Shown piece after piece: positions 1-7,293 of a stretch of DNA of 11,284 nucleotides. Within the stretch, counting starts at the first letter, position 1. The number at the start of each line of letters is the position of its first letter. Both the position numbers and the translations under genes were made by a program. Source of the stretch: UBA11795 sp964652755 (GTDB lineage: Bacteria; Chloroflexota; Dehalococcoidia; Lucifugimonadales; UBA826); the NCBI GenBank assembly GCA_964652755.1, contig CAZZBP010000064.1, positions 1-11,284 of the forward strand, read 5' to 3'. The notes below the pieces were generated by a model that did not search any database, was not told the DNA's origin, and saw only the letters and a program-made list of their open reading frames with translations.

Positions 1-1
1 T

Positions 2-2143
2 TCCGTCTGCACTACCTGTGGTCAATGTCTTTCCGTGTGCCCTACGGGAGCTATTTCTACCAAGGAGGCCCCCAAAGCAATCGTAAGAACCGTAAAAACT
101 ACTTGTCCGTACTGCGGCGTAGGGTGCGGAATAGAGGCCGGGGTTGATGAAGGAGATGTGATACAAGAGATGTTGGACGATCCAGATAATCTTTCCAGTA
201 TCGGCATGCTTTGTGTGAAAGGACGATTTGGATATACATTCGTGCATCACGAAGACCGGCTCACGAGCCCGCTGATCCGCAAGAAGGGAAAACTGGTAGA
301 AGCCACCTGGGAAGAAGCTTTGAACCTCGTTTCTGAAAAACTCAGCGGCTACAGAGGGGATAGCTTTGGAACTCTCTGTTCGGCCAAAGCAACAAACGAA
401 GATGGATATTTACAACAGAAATTCTCTCGCCTAGTAATGCAAAGTAACCACATTGATCATTGCACTCGTCTTTGCCATTCCCCTTCAGTAGAAGCAATGC
501 TTACTTCTCTGGGCAGCGGTGCCACTAGCAATTCCTATATTGATTACGAAGACGCCGGTTGTCTCGTAATCATAGGCTCTGACGCTAATTCTAACCACCC
601 CGTTGCAGCTTCAAGAATGCGACTGGCAGTCATAGAAAAAGGTGCAAAGCTGATTGTTATAAATCCTCGGAGAATCGATATGTGTGACTTCGCAGATTTA
701 TGGCTCAGGCCAAGGCCTGGTACCGATGTGGCTCTTCTTAACGGCATAGCCAACGTGATTTTAGATTTGGGTATAGAAGACCGCAACTTCATCGATAATA
801 GGACCGAAGGCTTCGAATCATGGAAGGAAGTGATCGAGAAATATACCCCTGAATACGTGGAATCGATCACGGGTGTTCCGTCCGCAGACATAGTCCGCGC
901 AGCGGAGATGTATGCCTGTCCTCCGTTTAGTGGTTCATGCCTCATATGGGGGATGGGAATAACCCAGCACACCATGGGAACAGCGAATGCGCACGGTCTT
1001 CTCAATCTATCCTTTGTGGCTGGCCAGCTCGGTAAGCCAGGCTCTGGTGTATCTCCTCTGCGGGGTCAGAATAATGTCCAAGGATGTGGAGATGCAGGCT
1101 GCCTACCTAATGCTTTCCCTGGGTATCAGACCATAGCATCTGATACAGTCGAAAAATTTTCGCGGTCGTGGGGCAATTCGGAACTACCTCCCGAGCCTGG
1201 CCTAGTTATAACCGACATGGTTAAAGCTATCGACAATGGAAGAATGAAGGCTATGTATGTTACCGGGGAAAATCCGCTCTTGAGTGAACCGGATCTAAAT
1301 CATGCAGAGGAAACTTTTAAAAAGTTGGAATTCCTTGTTGTTCAGGACATTTTCCTTCACGAAACTGCAGAAATTGCAGACGTTGTACTCCCCGCCTGTT
1401 CCTTTGCGGAAAAAGATGGCACTTTCACAAATAGCGAAAGAAGAGTTCAGAGAGTCAGAAAAGTAGTAAAACCGGTAGGAGAGTCTCGTCCAGATTGGGA
1501 AATTATTGCCGAATTGGGGATAAGAATTAGTCGAAGGAATGGATTAGGGCTGGAATCCCAGTTCGCTTATGAAACCCCATCTGATATTTGGGACGAAATG
1601 GCGAGACTGACTCCTATGGTAGCAGGAATAAATTACAAGCGATTGGACTCTGGGGGAATCCAATGGCCATGCCCTAGCTCTGATCACCCTGGTACTCGTT
1701 ATCTTTATGAGAAAAACTTCCCACGTGGAGACAGAGCAAAGTTCGTTGGATTCGAACAAGGACCTGCTGCCGATGAAATGCCTAGTAAACGTTTTCCTTT
1801 AATCCTCAATACTGGCAGAATTTTGTATCACTGGCATGGCGGGACTATGACGCGGCGGGCGCAAGGGTTGCTTGCAAGGTCTCCTGAACTCCAAGTCTCT
1901 ATTAGCACTGTGGATGCAGAAGAATATGACATATGTGATGGAGATTGGTTGCGGGTCAGATCAAGAAGAGGTGAATTACAAGCGAAGGCTCTCATTACGG
2001 AGAAAATGAACCCGGGGGAGATATTTGTACCTTTCGTAAAACTGAAAGAGCACGCGGCTAATTTTCTTACCAATTCTGCTCTGGATCCGAATTCCAGAAT
2101 TCCTGAATACAAGGTGTGTGCTGTAAGAATGGAGAAACTATAG
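2..2143 (+). CDS. fdhF: Formate dehydrogenase alpha subunit (molybdopterin, Fe-S), 5'-truncated by window edge
   Basis: This is the catalytic subunit of a molybdenum or tungsten formate dehydrogenase, which oxidises formate to CO2 and passes electrons through Fe-S clusters, in this family usually to an NAD-reducing partner. The frame is open from base 2, so the start lies upstream; 713 residues are visible. The edge holds a ferredoxin-type 4Fe-4S motif, CxxCxxCxxxCP (codons 8-40). The molybdopterin-oxidoreductase 4Fe-4S set follows, C-x2-C-x3-C-x28-C, starting at base 104, with the electron-transfer Lys in LCVKGRFG. The Mo ligand in HCTRLCHSPS is encoded by TGC at 473-475, so this is a cysteine enzyme rather than a selenocysteine one. 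The conserved Arg of LRGQNNVQG is at 1061. The C-terminal dinucleotide-binding domain (from about 1790) ends with the typical IPEYKVCAVR. The cluster layout favours the FdsA/NuoG-like NAD-dependent class, which is inference because the N-terminal half is missing. The family is clear; the physiological partner is not visible. Confidence 0.93.
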   Translation, partial: SVCTTCGQCLSVCPTGAISTKEAPKAIVRTVKTTCPYCGVGCGIEAGVDEGDVIQEMLDDPDNLSSIGMLCVKGRFGYTFVHHEDRLTSPLIRKKGKLVEATWEEALNLVSEKLSGYRGDSFGTLCSAKATNEDGYLQQKFSRLVMQSNHIDHCTRLCHSPSVEAMLTSLGSGATSNSYIDYEDAGCLVIIGSDANSNHPVAASRMRLAVIEKGAKLIVINPRRIDMCDFADLWLRPRPGTDVALLNGIANVILDLGIEDRNFIDNRTEGFESWKEVIEKYTPEYVESITGVPSADIVRAAEMYACPPFSGSCLIWGMGITQHTMGTANAHGLLNLSFVAGQLGKPGSGVSPLRGQNNVQGCGDAGCLPNAFPGYQTIASDTVEKFSRSWGNSELPPEPGLVITDMVKAIDNGRMKAMYVTGENPLLSEPDLNHAEETFKKLEFLVVQDIFLHETAEIADVVLPACSFAEKDGTFTNSERRVQRVRKVVKPVGESRPDWEIIAELGIRISRRNGLGLESQFAYETPSDIWDEMARLTPMVAGINYKRLDSGGIQWPCPSSDHPGTRYLYEKNFPRGDRAKFVGFEQGPAADEMPSKRFPLILNTGRILYHWHGGTMTRRAQGLLARSPELQVSISTVDAEEYDICDGDWLRVRSRRGELQAKALITEKMNPGEIFVPFVKLKEHAANFLTNSALDPNSRIPEYKVCAVRMEKL

Positions 2144-2770
2144 ATGGCAACTCTAGGATCTACAGGTAAGACTGACCCGAGGAGATTCGACGGTAAGAAA
2201 AAACTGTTCCTTGTTCCCTTGATACCCATGTCCAACGTTATTTCTGAAAGTAACAGCGAATTGTTAGATAGATACTGGAAAGAGGTAACACAGCAAATCG
2301 GTAACCTTGAATCTGCCCTGGGAACTGTAAGACACGTATTTCATGAAATGGTTCATGACGAATCAGAGAATGGACTAAATATGCTAGAGTCGATCTCGCC
2401 AGGCAGTGTAAAACTGGTTCGTCATTTAACGGGATCAGGTGCGAAACTATGTCAGCTGGAAGATTCGGAACTTCTGATGGAGATGACTGACTGGCAAAGA
2501 TGTCTCTCAGTTGGTCTTATAAGCAAAAAAGTATTTGAAATGGCTTCAGAAAATTACAAAGCACTTTCAGAAAAACGTAATGCCTCAATTGCTGAACGCA
2601 TAAATGACGTGATTAGTGAGACTGACGTCGGACTTCTTTGCATATCTGAAGGACATACGGTCCAGTTTCCGCCAGATATACAAGTATTTTATGTGGCGCC
2701 CCCTTCATCAAATGATCTCAGGGCTGCCGTCTCGGAACTTATGAATCCGACAGAGATCAGCGAAGACTAA
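2144..2770 (+). CDS. Uncharacterised protein translationally coupled to formate dehydrogenase
   Basis: This is a 208-residue soluble protein that I cannot assign to a characterised family. Its ATG follows the formate dehydrogenase TAG with no gap, and a GGAG at 2131-2134 inside the upstream gene sits 9 bases before it, so translational coupling is likely. There is no signal peptide, membrane segment or metal motif. Charged, probably helical stretches cover about residues 36-70 and 130-165. A more conserved-looking C-terminus has a hydrophobic strand (VGLLCISEGH), then FPPDIQVFYVAPP. The pattern of a beta strand ending in a Glu/His turn followed by an APP-containing tail loosely recalls eRF1/pelota domain-3-like bacterial proteins; this is a weak impression from memory, not a call. 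An internal ATG at codon 29 could be an alternative start. Position and spacing suggest a role tied to the dehydrogenase or to the following dehydratase. Confidence 0.8.
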   Translation: MATLGSTGKTDPRRFDGKKKLFLVPLIPMSNVISESNSELLDRYWKEVTQQIGNLESALGTVRHVFHEMVHDESENGLNMLESISPGSVKLVRHLTGSGAKLCQLEDSELLMEMTDWQRCLSVGLISKKVFEMASENYKALSEKRNASIAERINDVISETDVGLLCISEGHTVQFPPDIQVFYVAPPSSNDLRAAVSELMNPTEISED

Positions 2771-2805
2771 TAGAAATACTTGTTCTTTTCTCAGAGGATA
2801 AAGAC

Positions 2806-4518
2806 GTGACTGAATTACCTTCACCCAATAGAAGTCGTGACTGGTTTGATACTCCAGAACTTTACGGATGGCTCAGAAAGGCTGCATTTAAGGCACAAGG
2901 ATTTGGAGAACCTGCCTACGATGGCAAACCGATAATTGGGATTTGCAATACCTGGAGCGAACTGACGCACTGTAATGCACATCTTCGTGATCTCGCGGAA
3001 GCTGTAAAGCGAGGTGTCTGGCAGGCCGGCGGGTTTCCGATGGAATTTCCCGTAATGTCATTAGGTGAATACAACATGAAACCCACAACAATGCTGTACC
3101 GAAACCTTATGAGCATGGATGTAGAAGAATCTATTACAGCTAACCCTCTTGATGGTGTTGTTCTGCTCGGGGGATGTGATAAAACTACTCCCGCTCTACT
3201 AATGGGAGCCGCTAGCGCCGACATACCTTCCATATTAGTCACCGGAGGACCTCAATTAAAAGGGAATTGGAAAGGTGAGGAACTGGGGTCGTGCACCGAT
3301 TGCAGGCGATACGAAGTCGAATTACGTGCAGGGAATATAACGGAGAACGATTGGGACGAGCTACAAAGCTGTATTGTTAGAAGTTCCGGACATTGCATGA
3401 CGATGGGGACTGCTTCGACGATGGCTACTGTCGGGGAGGCTCTCGGGATGGCTCCTCCCGGAAATGCCGCTATTCCTGCTGTGGATTCTCGCAGGAGTCA
3501 ACTGGCAGAATCGGCTGGAAGGCAGATAGTTCGTTTATCCCAATCGGATCTTAAACCTTCGAAAATCATGACTCGATCGGCATTTGAGAACGCTATAAGA
3601 TGCATACATGCTATTGGCGGCTCTACAAATGCAATTATCCACTTGATAGCGATCGCTGGCCGACTGGGGATAGAGCTCCCACTGGAGATGTTTGACGAGC
3701 TTTCGAAAACCACTCCGTTCATACTCAATCTAAAGCCTTCAGGACAGTACTTGATGGAAGATTTCTATTACTCTGGTGGCGTGCCTGCTCTTATGGGCCA
3801 AATCGGACATCTTCTGGATTTGGAAAATGTGACCATCACGGGTGAGACTCTTGGGCAGAATATTGCTGGATGTATTGTGCATAATACCGATGTAATTCGT
3901 TCTGTTGACGATGCATTAGATCCGGAAGGTGGTCTAGCAGTACTCTATGGAAATCTTTCACCGACGGGCGCGATCATAAAACCCACAGCAGCTTCAGAAA
4001 GCCTTATGACTCACACAGGAAGAGCTGTTGTATTCGAAGATCACGAAGATTTATTTCAACGGATAGATGATCCGGATTTGGATGTCGCTCCTGATGACGT
4101 CCTCGTAATGAAAAATTCTGGTCCAATTGGTGGTCCAGGAATGCCAGAGTGGGGTTTTTTACCTATTCCGAAGAAAATCCTGGTAACTGGGGTTCGCGAT
4201 ATGGTTCGTATAAGTGATGCGAGAATGAGCGGGACAGCTTTCGGTACGGTCGTTGTACATGTCACCCCTGAGTCAGCAAAGCAAGGCCCACTTAGCGTCG
4301 TGAAAAATGGAGATCAGGTCAGATTAGACGTTCCTAAACGAAAGCTCGAACTTTTGATCTCAGAAAAGGAGATGTCATCTAGACTAGAAGAATGCATTCC
4401 TATGGGTCAAAGATTCGTACGAGGCTTTAAACGGTTTCATGAAGAACACACCATGCAAGCCGATAAGGGATGTGACTTCGATTTCTTACGGGCCGAGGAA
4501 TTGCAATCTCAGGATTGA
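2806..4518 (+). CDS. IlvD/Edd family dehydratase, sugar-acid (arabinonate/xylonate) type
   Basis: This is a 570-residue Fe-S dehydratase that removes water from 2,3-dihydroxy acids to give 2-keto-3-deoxy acids. It starts at GTG with AGAGGA (2793-2798) 7 bases upstream. The residues matching the 2Fe-2S ligands of L-arabinonate dehydratase are Cys56 (ELTHCNAH), Cys124 (GGCDKTTPA) and Cys197 (GHCMTMGTAST). The matching Mg site is Glu88, Asp125 and the to-be-carbamylated Lys126. The catalytic Ser lies in DARMSGTAFGT (Ser475). The sequences GICNTWSELTHCN, EFPVMSLGE and MDVEESI look more like the arabinonate/xylonate/gluconate branch than classical branched-chain IlvD, so a sugar-acid substrate is inferred. 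Housekeeping dihydroxy-acid dehydratase (ilvD) remains the main alternative. It lies 35 bases after the unknown 208-residue gene, probably in the same operon as formate dehydrogenase, and its last 10 bases overlap the convergent esterase gene. Confidence 0.9.
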   Translation: MTELPSPNRSRDWFDTPELYGWLRKAAFKAQGFGEPAYDGKPIIGICNTWSELTHCNAHLRDLAEAVKRGVWQAGGFPMEFPVMSLGEYNMKPTTMLYRNLMSMDVEESITANPLDGVVLLGGCDKTTPALLMGAASADIPSILVTGGPQLKGNWKGEELGSCTDCRRYEVELRAGNITENDWDELQSCIVRSSGHCMTMGTASTMATVGEALGMAPPGNAAIPAVDSRRSQLAESAGRQIVRLSQSDLKPSKIMTRSAFENAIRCIHAIGGSTNAIIHLIAIAGRLGIELPLEMFDELSKTTPFILNLKPSGQYLMEDFYYSGGVPALMGQIGHLLDLENVTITGETLGQNIAGCIVHNTDVIRSVDDALDPEGGLAVLYGNLSPTGAIIKPTAASESLMTHTGRAVVFEDHEDLFQRIDDPDLDVAPDDVLVMKNSGPIGGPGMPEWGFLPIPKKILVTGVRDMVRISDARMSGTAFGTVVVHVTPESAKQGPLSVVKNGDQVRLDVPKRKLELLISEKEMSSRLEECIPMGQRFVRGFKRFHEEHTMQADKGCDFDFLRAEELQSQD

Positions 4519-5165
4519 TTGCCTTCAAATAAAGCGTTCAGCCAAGTATTCAGATCTTTCAAACAAGTGGAATTAATTTCGTGTGCCATAGGATATTCCC
4601 GATAAGTAACTGGATGCCCGGAATTTTCCAGTACATCTCTTGCCCTTCTGCCTTCACTGACGTTGACCACTTGATCATTGGTACCATGGGAAATGAACAC
4701 TGGGGTCTGTGAAGACTTTATCGCAGATTCGTTCACTAACCTGGCGCTCATAGCAATAATTCCTTTGAAACTTCTGCCTGAAGCGACGCCTGCGTGTATA
4801 GCAAGCATGCCCCCTTGAGAAAACCCGCCTATTACAAGTTCCGACTGATCTATTTCATATCGAACTGTGATTTCTCCGAGCGTAGCATCAAGGTAGACTA
4901 AAGCCTCATCTACCCTGGATGTCCCGGCAGTCTGATCCATGGCATACCAGGAGTATCCTTTCTGGCCATACCCAACATCCATTTCTATCGGCGCGTTAGG
5001 ACAAAAAAACGTATATTTGTTGTCCCCTATCATTTGGGCTAACCCTGCAAGGTCTCCCATGTGGCTCCCATATCCGTGGAGCAATATTATGCCTCTAGCT
5101 TTCGCCTTTTTACTATGATCTCTGGGTATCACAGCGGTATATGCGAGCAAGTCTTCATTGTTCAA
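4509..5165 (-). CDS. Alpha/beta-hydrolase, phospholipase/carboxylesterase family
   Basis: This is a 218-residue cytoplasmic serine hydrolase of the small carboxylesterase (YpfH/acyl-protein-thioesterase-like) group. It is expected to cleave short-chain esters; the natural substrate cannot be told from the sequence. The oxyanion-hole region is LLHGYGSHMGD (residues 28-38). The nucleophile elbow GGFSQGG places catalytic Ser116, Asp164 is in SHGTNDQVV, and His195 is in YPMAHEI, so the triad is complete. The length matches the family, and no signal peptide is seen. The start is TTG at 5165, supported by AAGGGAG (plus-strand 5174-5180) about 8 bases upstream; the nearby ATG is out of frame. It stands alone on the minus strand, is divergent from tsaE across 53 bases, and overlaps the dehydratase 3' end by 10 bases. 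Confidence 0.9.
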   Translation of the reverse strand: MNNEDLLAYTAVIPRDHSKKAKARGIILLHGYGSHMGDLAGLAQMIGDNKYTFFCPNAPIEMDVGYGQKGYSWYAMDQTAGTSRVDEALVYLDATLGEITVRYEIDQSELVIGGFSQGGMLAIHAGVASGRSFKGIIAMSARLVNESAIKSSQTPVFISHGTNDQVVNVSEGRRARDVLENSGHPVTYREYPMAHEINSTCLKDLNTWLNALFEGNQS

Positions 5166-5172
5166 TTTGTTT

Positions 5173-5180
5173 ACTCCCTT
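5173..5180 (-). promoter_or_regulatory. Ribosome binding site supporting the TTG start of the esterase
   Basis: Read on the minus strand, this is AAGGGAGT. It lies about 8 bases before the TTG at 5165 and is the reason for choosing that start, since no in-frame ATG lies near the N-terminus. Confidence 0.65.
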
Positions 5181-5218
5181 TCGTTCCTACTAGATCAGGG
5201 TCATAATTAGGAGTTGCA

Positions 5219-5710
5219 ATGAATGAAGTAAGTCACACAACCACTTATATGAGCCCAGATGTCCAGACTACTCATAAGATAGGACATATTATAGGGTCCT
5301 GTCTTGGAGAAGGAGACGTGGTCCTACTGAACGGCGACCTAGGCAGCGGAAAGACCTGTCTCACCCAGGGAATAGCTAGAGGTCTAGGCTCTGACGATAA
5401 CGTAAGAAGTCCAACTTTTGTCATCGTTGCCGAATACGCGGGTCTGATTCCGATCTATCACATTGATTTGTATCGTCTAGAAAAAATTGACAGCATTGAT
5501 TGTCTATACCTTGACGAATATTTATATGGCGAGGGGGTATGTATCATTGAATGGTCCGACCGAACTCCAAACTCGTTCCCGTCGGGCAGTTTTGCGATTA
5601 GATTGGAAAAAGTTGACCAAACAACGCGGGCTATTCAAATAACGGTCCCGGAAACAAGGAATAACTTGTTGATTCATAACCTCAATAATGAACTTCCGTT
5701 CAGGTCGTAA
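5219..5710 (+). CDS. tsaE: tRNA t6A37 biosynthesis ATPase TsaE
   Basis: TsaE is the ATPase partner of the TsaB-TsaD complex that installs threonylcarbamoyl-adenosine at position 37 of ANN-decoding tRNAs in the cytoplasm. The 163-residue protein has a Walker A loop GDLGSGKT (39-46), the family motif SPTFVIV (64-70), HIDLYRL (81-87) and the typical IIEWSDR (109-115). The length is normal. The ATG is supported by AGGAG (5209-5213), 5 bases upstream. Its TAA overlaps the ribosome binding site of tsaB, which begins 8 bases later, so the two are almost certainly co-transcribed. tsaD is not in this window. The residues after about 140 are poorly conserved, as is usual for this family. Confidence 0.95.
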   Translation: MNEVSHTTTYMSPDVQTTHKIGHIIGSCLGEGDVVLLNGDLGSGKTCLTQGIARGLGSDDNVRSPTFVIVAEYAGLIPIYHIDLYRLEKIDSIDCLYLDEYLYGEGVCIIEWSDRTPNSFPSGSFAIRLEKVDQTTRAIQITVPETRNNLLIHNLNNELPFRS

Positions 5711-5718
5711 GGATTTAC

Positions 5719-6405
5719 TTGGAACTATCAATAGACACCTCGACAAGATTTGCGTCAGTAGCCATATCGTCTGAAGGCGAGATACAAAGTCAATTGTCGT
5801 GGAGGTCTAAGCGGAATCATTCAGTAGAATTAATGCCGGCAATCCGCAAGGTATTAAAAATAAATTCTACACTTGTGACTGATTTGGACGCTGTTTTTGT
5901 TGCACGTGGGCCAGGATCTTTTAGTGCAATAAGAGTTGGGATGAGTACAGCCAAAGCTATAGCTTCAGGGGCAAATATTCCAATTGTCGGTGTATCCACG
6001 TTACTTTTGGAAGCATTTCCGTTTATCGGGCTCAAAGAAAAAGTAATAGGACTTGTGCCTGCGGGAAGGGGCAGAGTATATGCAGGGACATTTTGTTCCG
6101 ATGGAAGTCAGGATTCGGATTACATGTTGTTGAGACTGCAAGAAGAGTCATTACAGGCTGACTCGAATTCACTTTTTTGCGGAGAATCTGTAGCTGACTT
6201 GGTATCTGAGGGGTTTCTGGAGGAGACAAGTTGGACTCTTAACGTGCCTGCCCCTACCAGGTTGCCATCGGTACTAGCGTCAATAGGCTACGGCAAATTG
6301 CATGAAGGCGATTACGAGAATGTGGAGATGCTAGAGCCAATTTACGTCTACAGCGCTCAAATCGAGTCTGCTGAGAAAAATCGATTGTGTAAGAGACCTA
6401 GCTAG
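5719..6405 (+). CDS. tsaB: tRNA t6A37 biosynthesis protein TsaB
   Basis: TsaB is the non-catalytic ASKHA-fold partner that pairs with TsaD to transfer the threonylcarbamoyl group to A37 of tRNA. The 228-residue protein begins with LSIDTSTRFASVAI, as TsaB proteins do. It continues with NHSVELMPAI (33-42) and GPGSFSAIRVGMSTAKAIA (64-82), the hallmark region. The C-terminus (LEPIYVY) resembles the join to RimI seen in many relatives, but no acetyltransferase domain follows. The start is TTG at 5719, preceded by AAGGA at 5709-5713, 5 bases away. It directly follows tsaE and is followed 12 bases later by ndk. Confidence 0.94.
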   Translation: MELSIDTSTRFASVAISSEGEIQSQLSWRSKRNHSVELMPAIRKVLKINSTLVTDLDAVFVARGPGSFSAIRVGMSTAKAIASGANIPIVGVSTLLLEAFPFIGLKEKVIGLVPAGRGRVYAGTFCSDGSQDSDYMLLRLQEESLQADSNSLFCGESVADLVSEGFLEETSWTLNVPAPTRLPSVLASIGYGKLHEGDYENVEMLEPIYVYSAQIESAEKNRLCKRPS

Positions 6406-6410
6406 AGGAG
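6404..6410 (+). promoter_or_regulatory. Strong ribosome binding site for ndk
   Basis: AGAGGAG overlaps the tsaB stop codon and sits 7 bases before the TTG start of ndk at 6418. It fixes the ndk start and shows that the upstream half of the interrupted gene still has a full initiation signal. Confidence 0.75.
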
Positions 6411-6417
6411 AATTAAT

Positions 6418-6867
6418 TTGGAAAAAACACTAGTACTCGTCAAACCAGATGGAGTTCAACGTGGACTTGTAGGAAAAATTATTGGTCGTCTTGAAAACAA
6501 AGGATTCAGGCTTGTCGCCCTCAAGATCATGAAGGTCAGTAGGAACCTAGCAGAGGAACAGTATGGGGAACATGTAGATTAACCATTTTTTGGAGACTTG
6601 GTGAGATTTATAACATCTTCGCCTATCGTTGCTATGGCGATTGAGGGTGAGAACGCGGTCCAGGTTGTGCGAACTACCATGGGACTTACAAACCCACAAG
6701 AAGCGACCCCGGGAACAATACGAGGTGACTTTGGTTTAACTATTGGTATGAACCTGATTCATGGCTCCGACTCTGGCGAATCTGCGGCTAGGGAATTGGA
6801 CCTCTTTTTCCAGCCATCCGAAATACTGGAATATTCGAAGGATATTGAACGGTGGATTATTGAATGA
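6418..6867 (+). pseudogene. ndk: Nucleoside diphosphate kinase, frame intact but with in-frame TAA at codon 55
   Basis: Ndk equilibrates nucleoside di- and triphosphates through a phospho-histidine. The frame runs from TTG (6418) to TGA (6865-6867), 149 codons, the normal size. It is interrupted only by TAA at 6580-6582. Before the stop: TLVLVKPDGVQRG with Lys9, and Tyr49 in EEQYGEH. After it, in the same frame with no indel: PFFGDLVRFITSSP, Arg85, GTIRGDFG (Arg102), Asn112 and the active-site His115 in NLIHGSDS. The stop occupies the position where relatives usually have Lys (H-x-x-K-PFF), so a single AAA to TAA change would explain it. A TTG at 6598 could in principle start a fragment of 89 residues, but that would lack the N-terminal nucleotide-binding strand and has no well-spaced ribosome binding site. 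Everything apart from codon 55 looks conserved, so I favour a sequencing/assembly error or a very recent mutation over an old pseudogene. Confidence 0.88.
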
Positions 6868-7219
6868 TTCTTACAGTTTTCGCATCTGGCCAAGCGTCTT
6901 CTAGGGCATAATATTCTCGATACTCTTCTGCGAAGAGATGAACAACTAGATCACCGTAATCTAACAGTGACCAACCGCTGTTTTGGTCTCCTTCAGCATG
7001 ATGAAGTGTTAGGCGAATCTTTTTTAGTTCTGATTCTATTCCCTCGGTAACAGCTCTCATATGCCTTGGGGACTGAGCGGTCATTAAGATGAAGAAGTTC
7101 GCGAATTCGCAAGAACCAGATACATCAAGTAGCCGTATATCTTCTGCCTGAAGTTCTGACGCAGAATCAAGAACTCGGTCGACGCCATTCTCTATAAGTT
7201 CACTGTAAGATTTTTTCAT
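6857..7219 (-). CDS. rsfS: Ribosomal silencing factor RsfS
   Basis: RsfS (Iojap/DUF143 family) binds ribosomal protein uL14 on the large subunit and blocks subunit joining when nutrients are short. The 120-residue protein has the family pattern: AEDIRLLDVS (25-34), CEFANFFILMTAQSPRHMRA (37-56), an EGD segment, then GWSLLDYGDLVVHLFAEEYR (82-101) and YYALEDAWPDA. The length is typical. The start is ATG at 7219; the ribosome binding site upstream is weak. Its TAA end overlaps the ndk 3' end by 11 bases on the opposite strand. It is divergently arranged with mnmA across a 74-base AT-rich gap. Unusually for this gene, it is not next to nadD here. Confidence 0.94.
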   Translation of the reverse strand: MKKSYSELIENGVDRVLDSASELQAEDIRLLDVSGSCEFANFFILMTAQSPRHMRAVTEGIESELKKIRLTLHHAEGDQNSGWSLLDYGDLVVHLFAEEYREYYALEDAWPDAKTVRIIQ

Positions 7220-7242
7220 ATTTCTTATGAAGATTATATGCT

Positions 7243-7256
7243 CATTATTAATAATG
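7243..7256. promoter_or_regulatory. 14-bp perfect palindrome in the rsfS-mnmA divergent gap
   Basis: CATTATTAATAATG is identical to its reverse complement. It lies in the 74 bases between the divergent starts of rsfS and mnmA. Each half contains AATAAT, a 5-of-6 match to a -10 box, one on each strand (7250-7255 plus, 7244-7249 minus). No clear -35 box is found at 17 bases on either side. It may be a shared core promoter or an operator; either role is inference. Confidence 0.35.
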
Positions 7257-7293
7257 GTGCGATTTATTGAGCACTCTGTGCTAGCCTTTAGGG

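Noticed and set aside
35..37. GTG at 35 as the start of formate dehydrogenase
   Set aside because: It lies inside the CxxCxxCxxxCP cluster motif, and the frame stays open to the window edge, so the gene begins upstream.
544..1005. Antisense open frame of 153 codons within formate dehydrogenase
   Set aside because: Its protein resembles no family and it mirrors the strongly conserved sense gene; it is a coding shadow.
1828..2235. Antisense open frame of 135 codons across the formate dehydrogenase end
   Set aside because: Composition and position fit a shadow; no ribosome binding site or recognisable domain.
5166..5218. CATAAT at 5202-5207 as a -10 box for tsaE
   Set aside because: It would put the transcript start within the ribosome binding site, and no -35 box lies at the right distance.
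6580..6600. Programmed frameshift in ndk
   Set aside because: Both halves of ndk are in the same frame with no inserted or missing base; only a stop codon separates them.
6598..6867. A separate 89-residue gene starting at TTG 6598
   Set aside because: It is the C-terminal part of ndk in the same frame; the only nearby GGAG is two bases from the TTG, too close for initiation.
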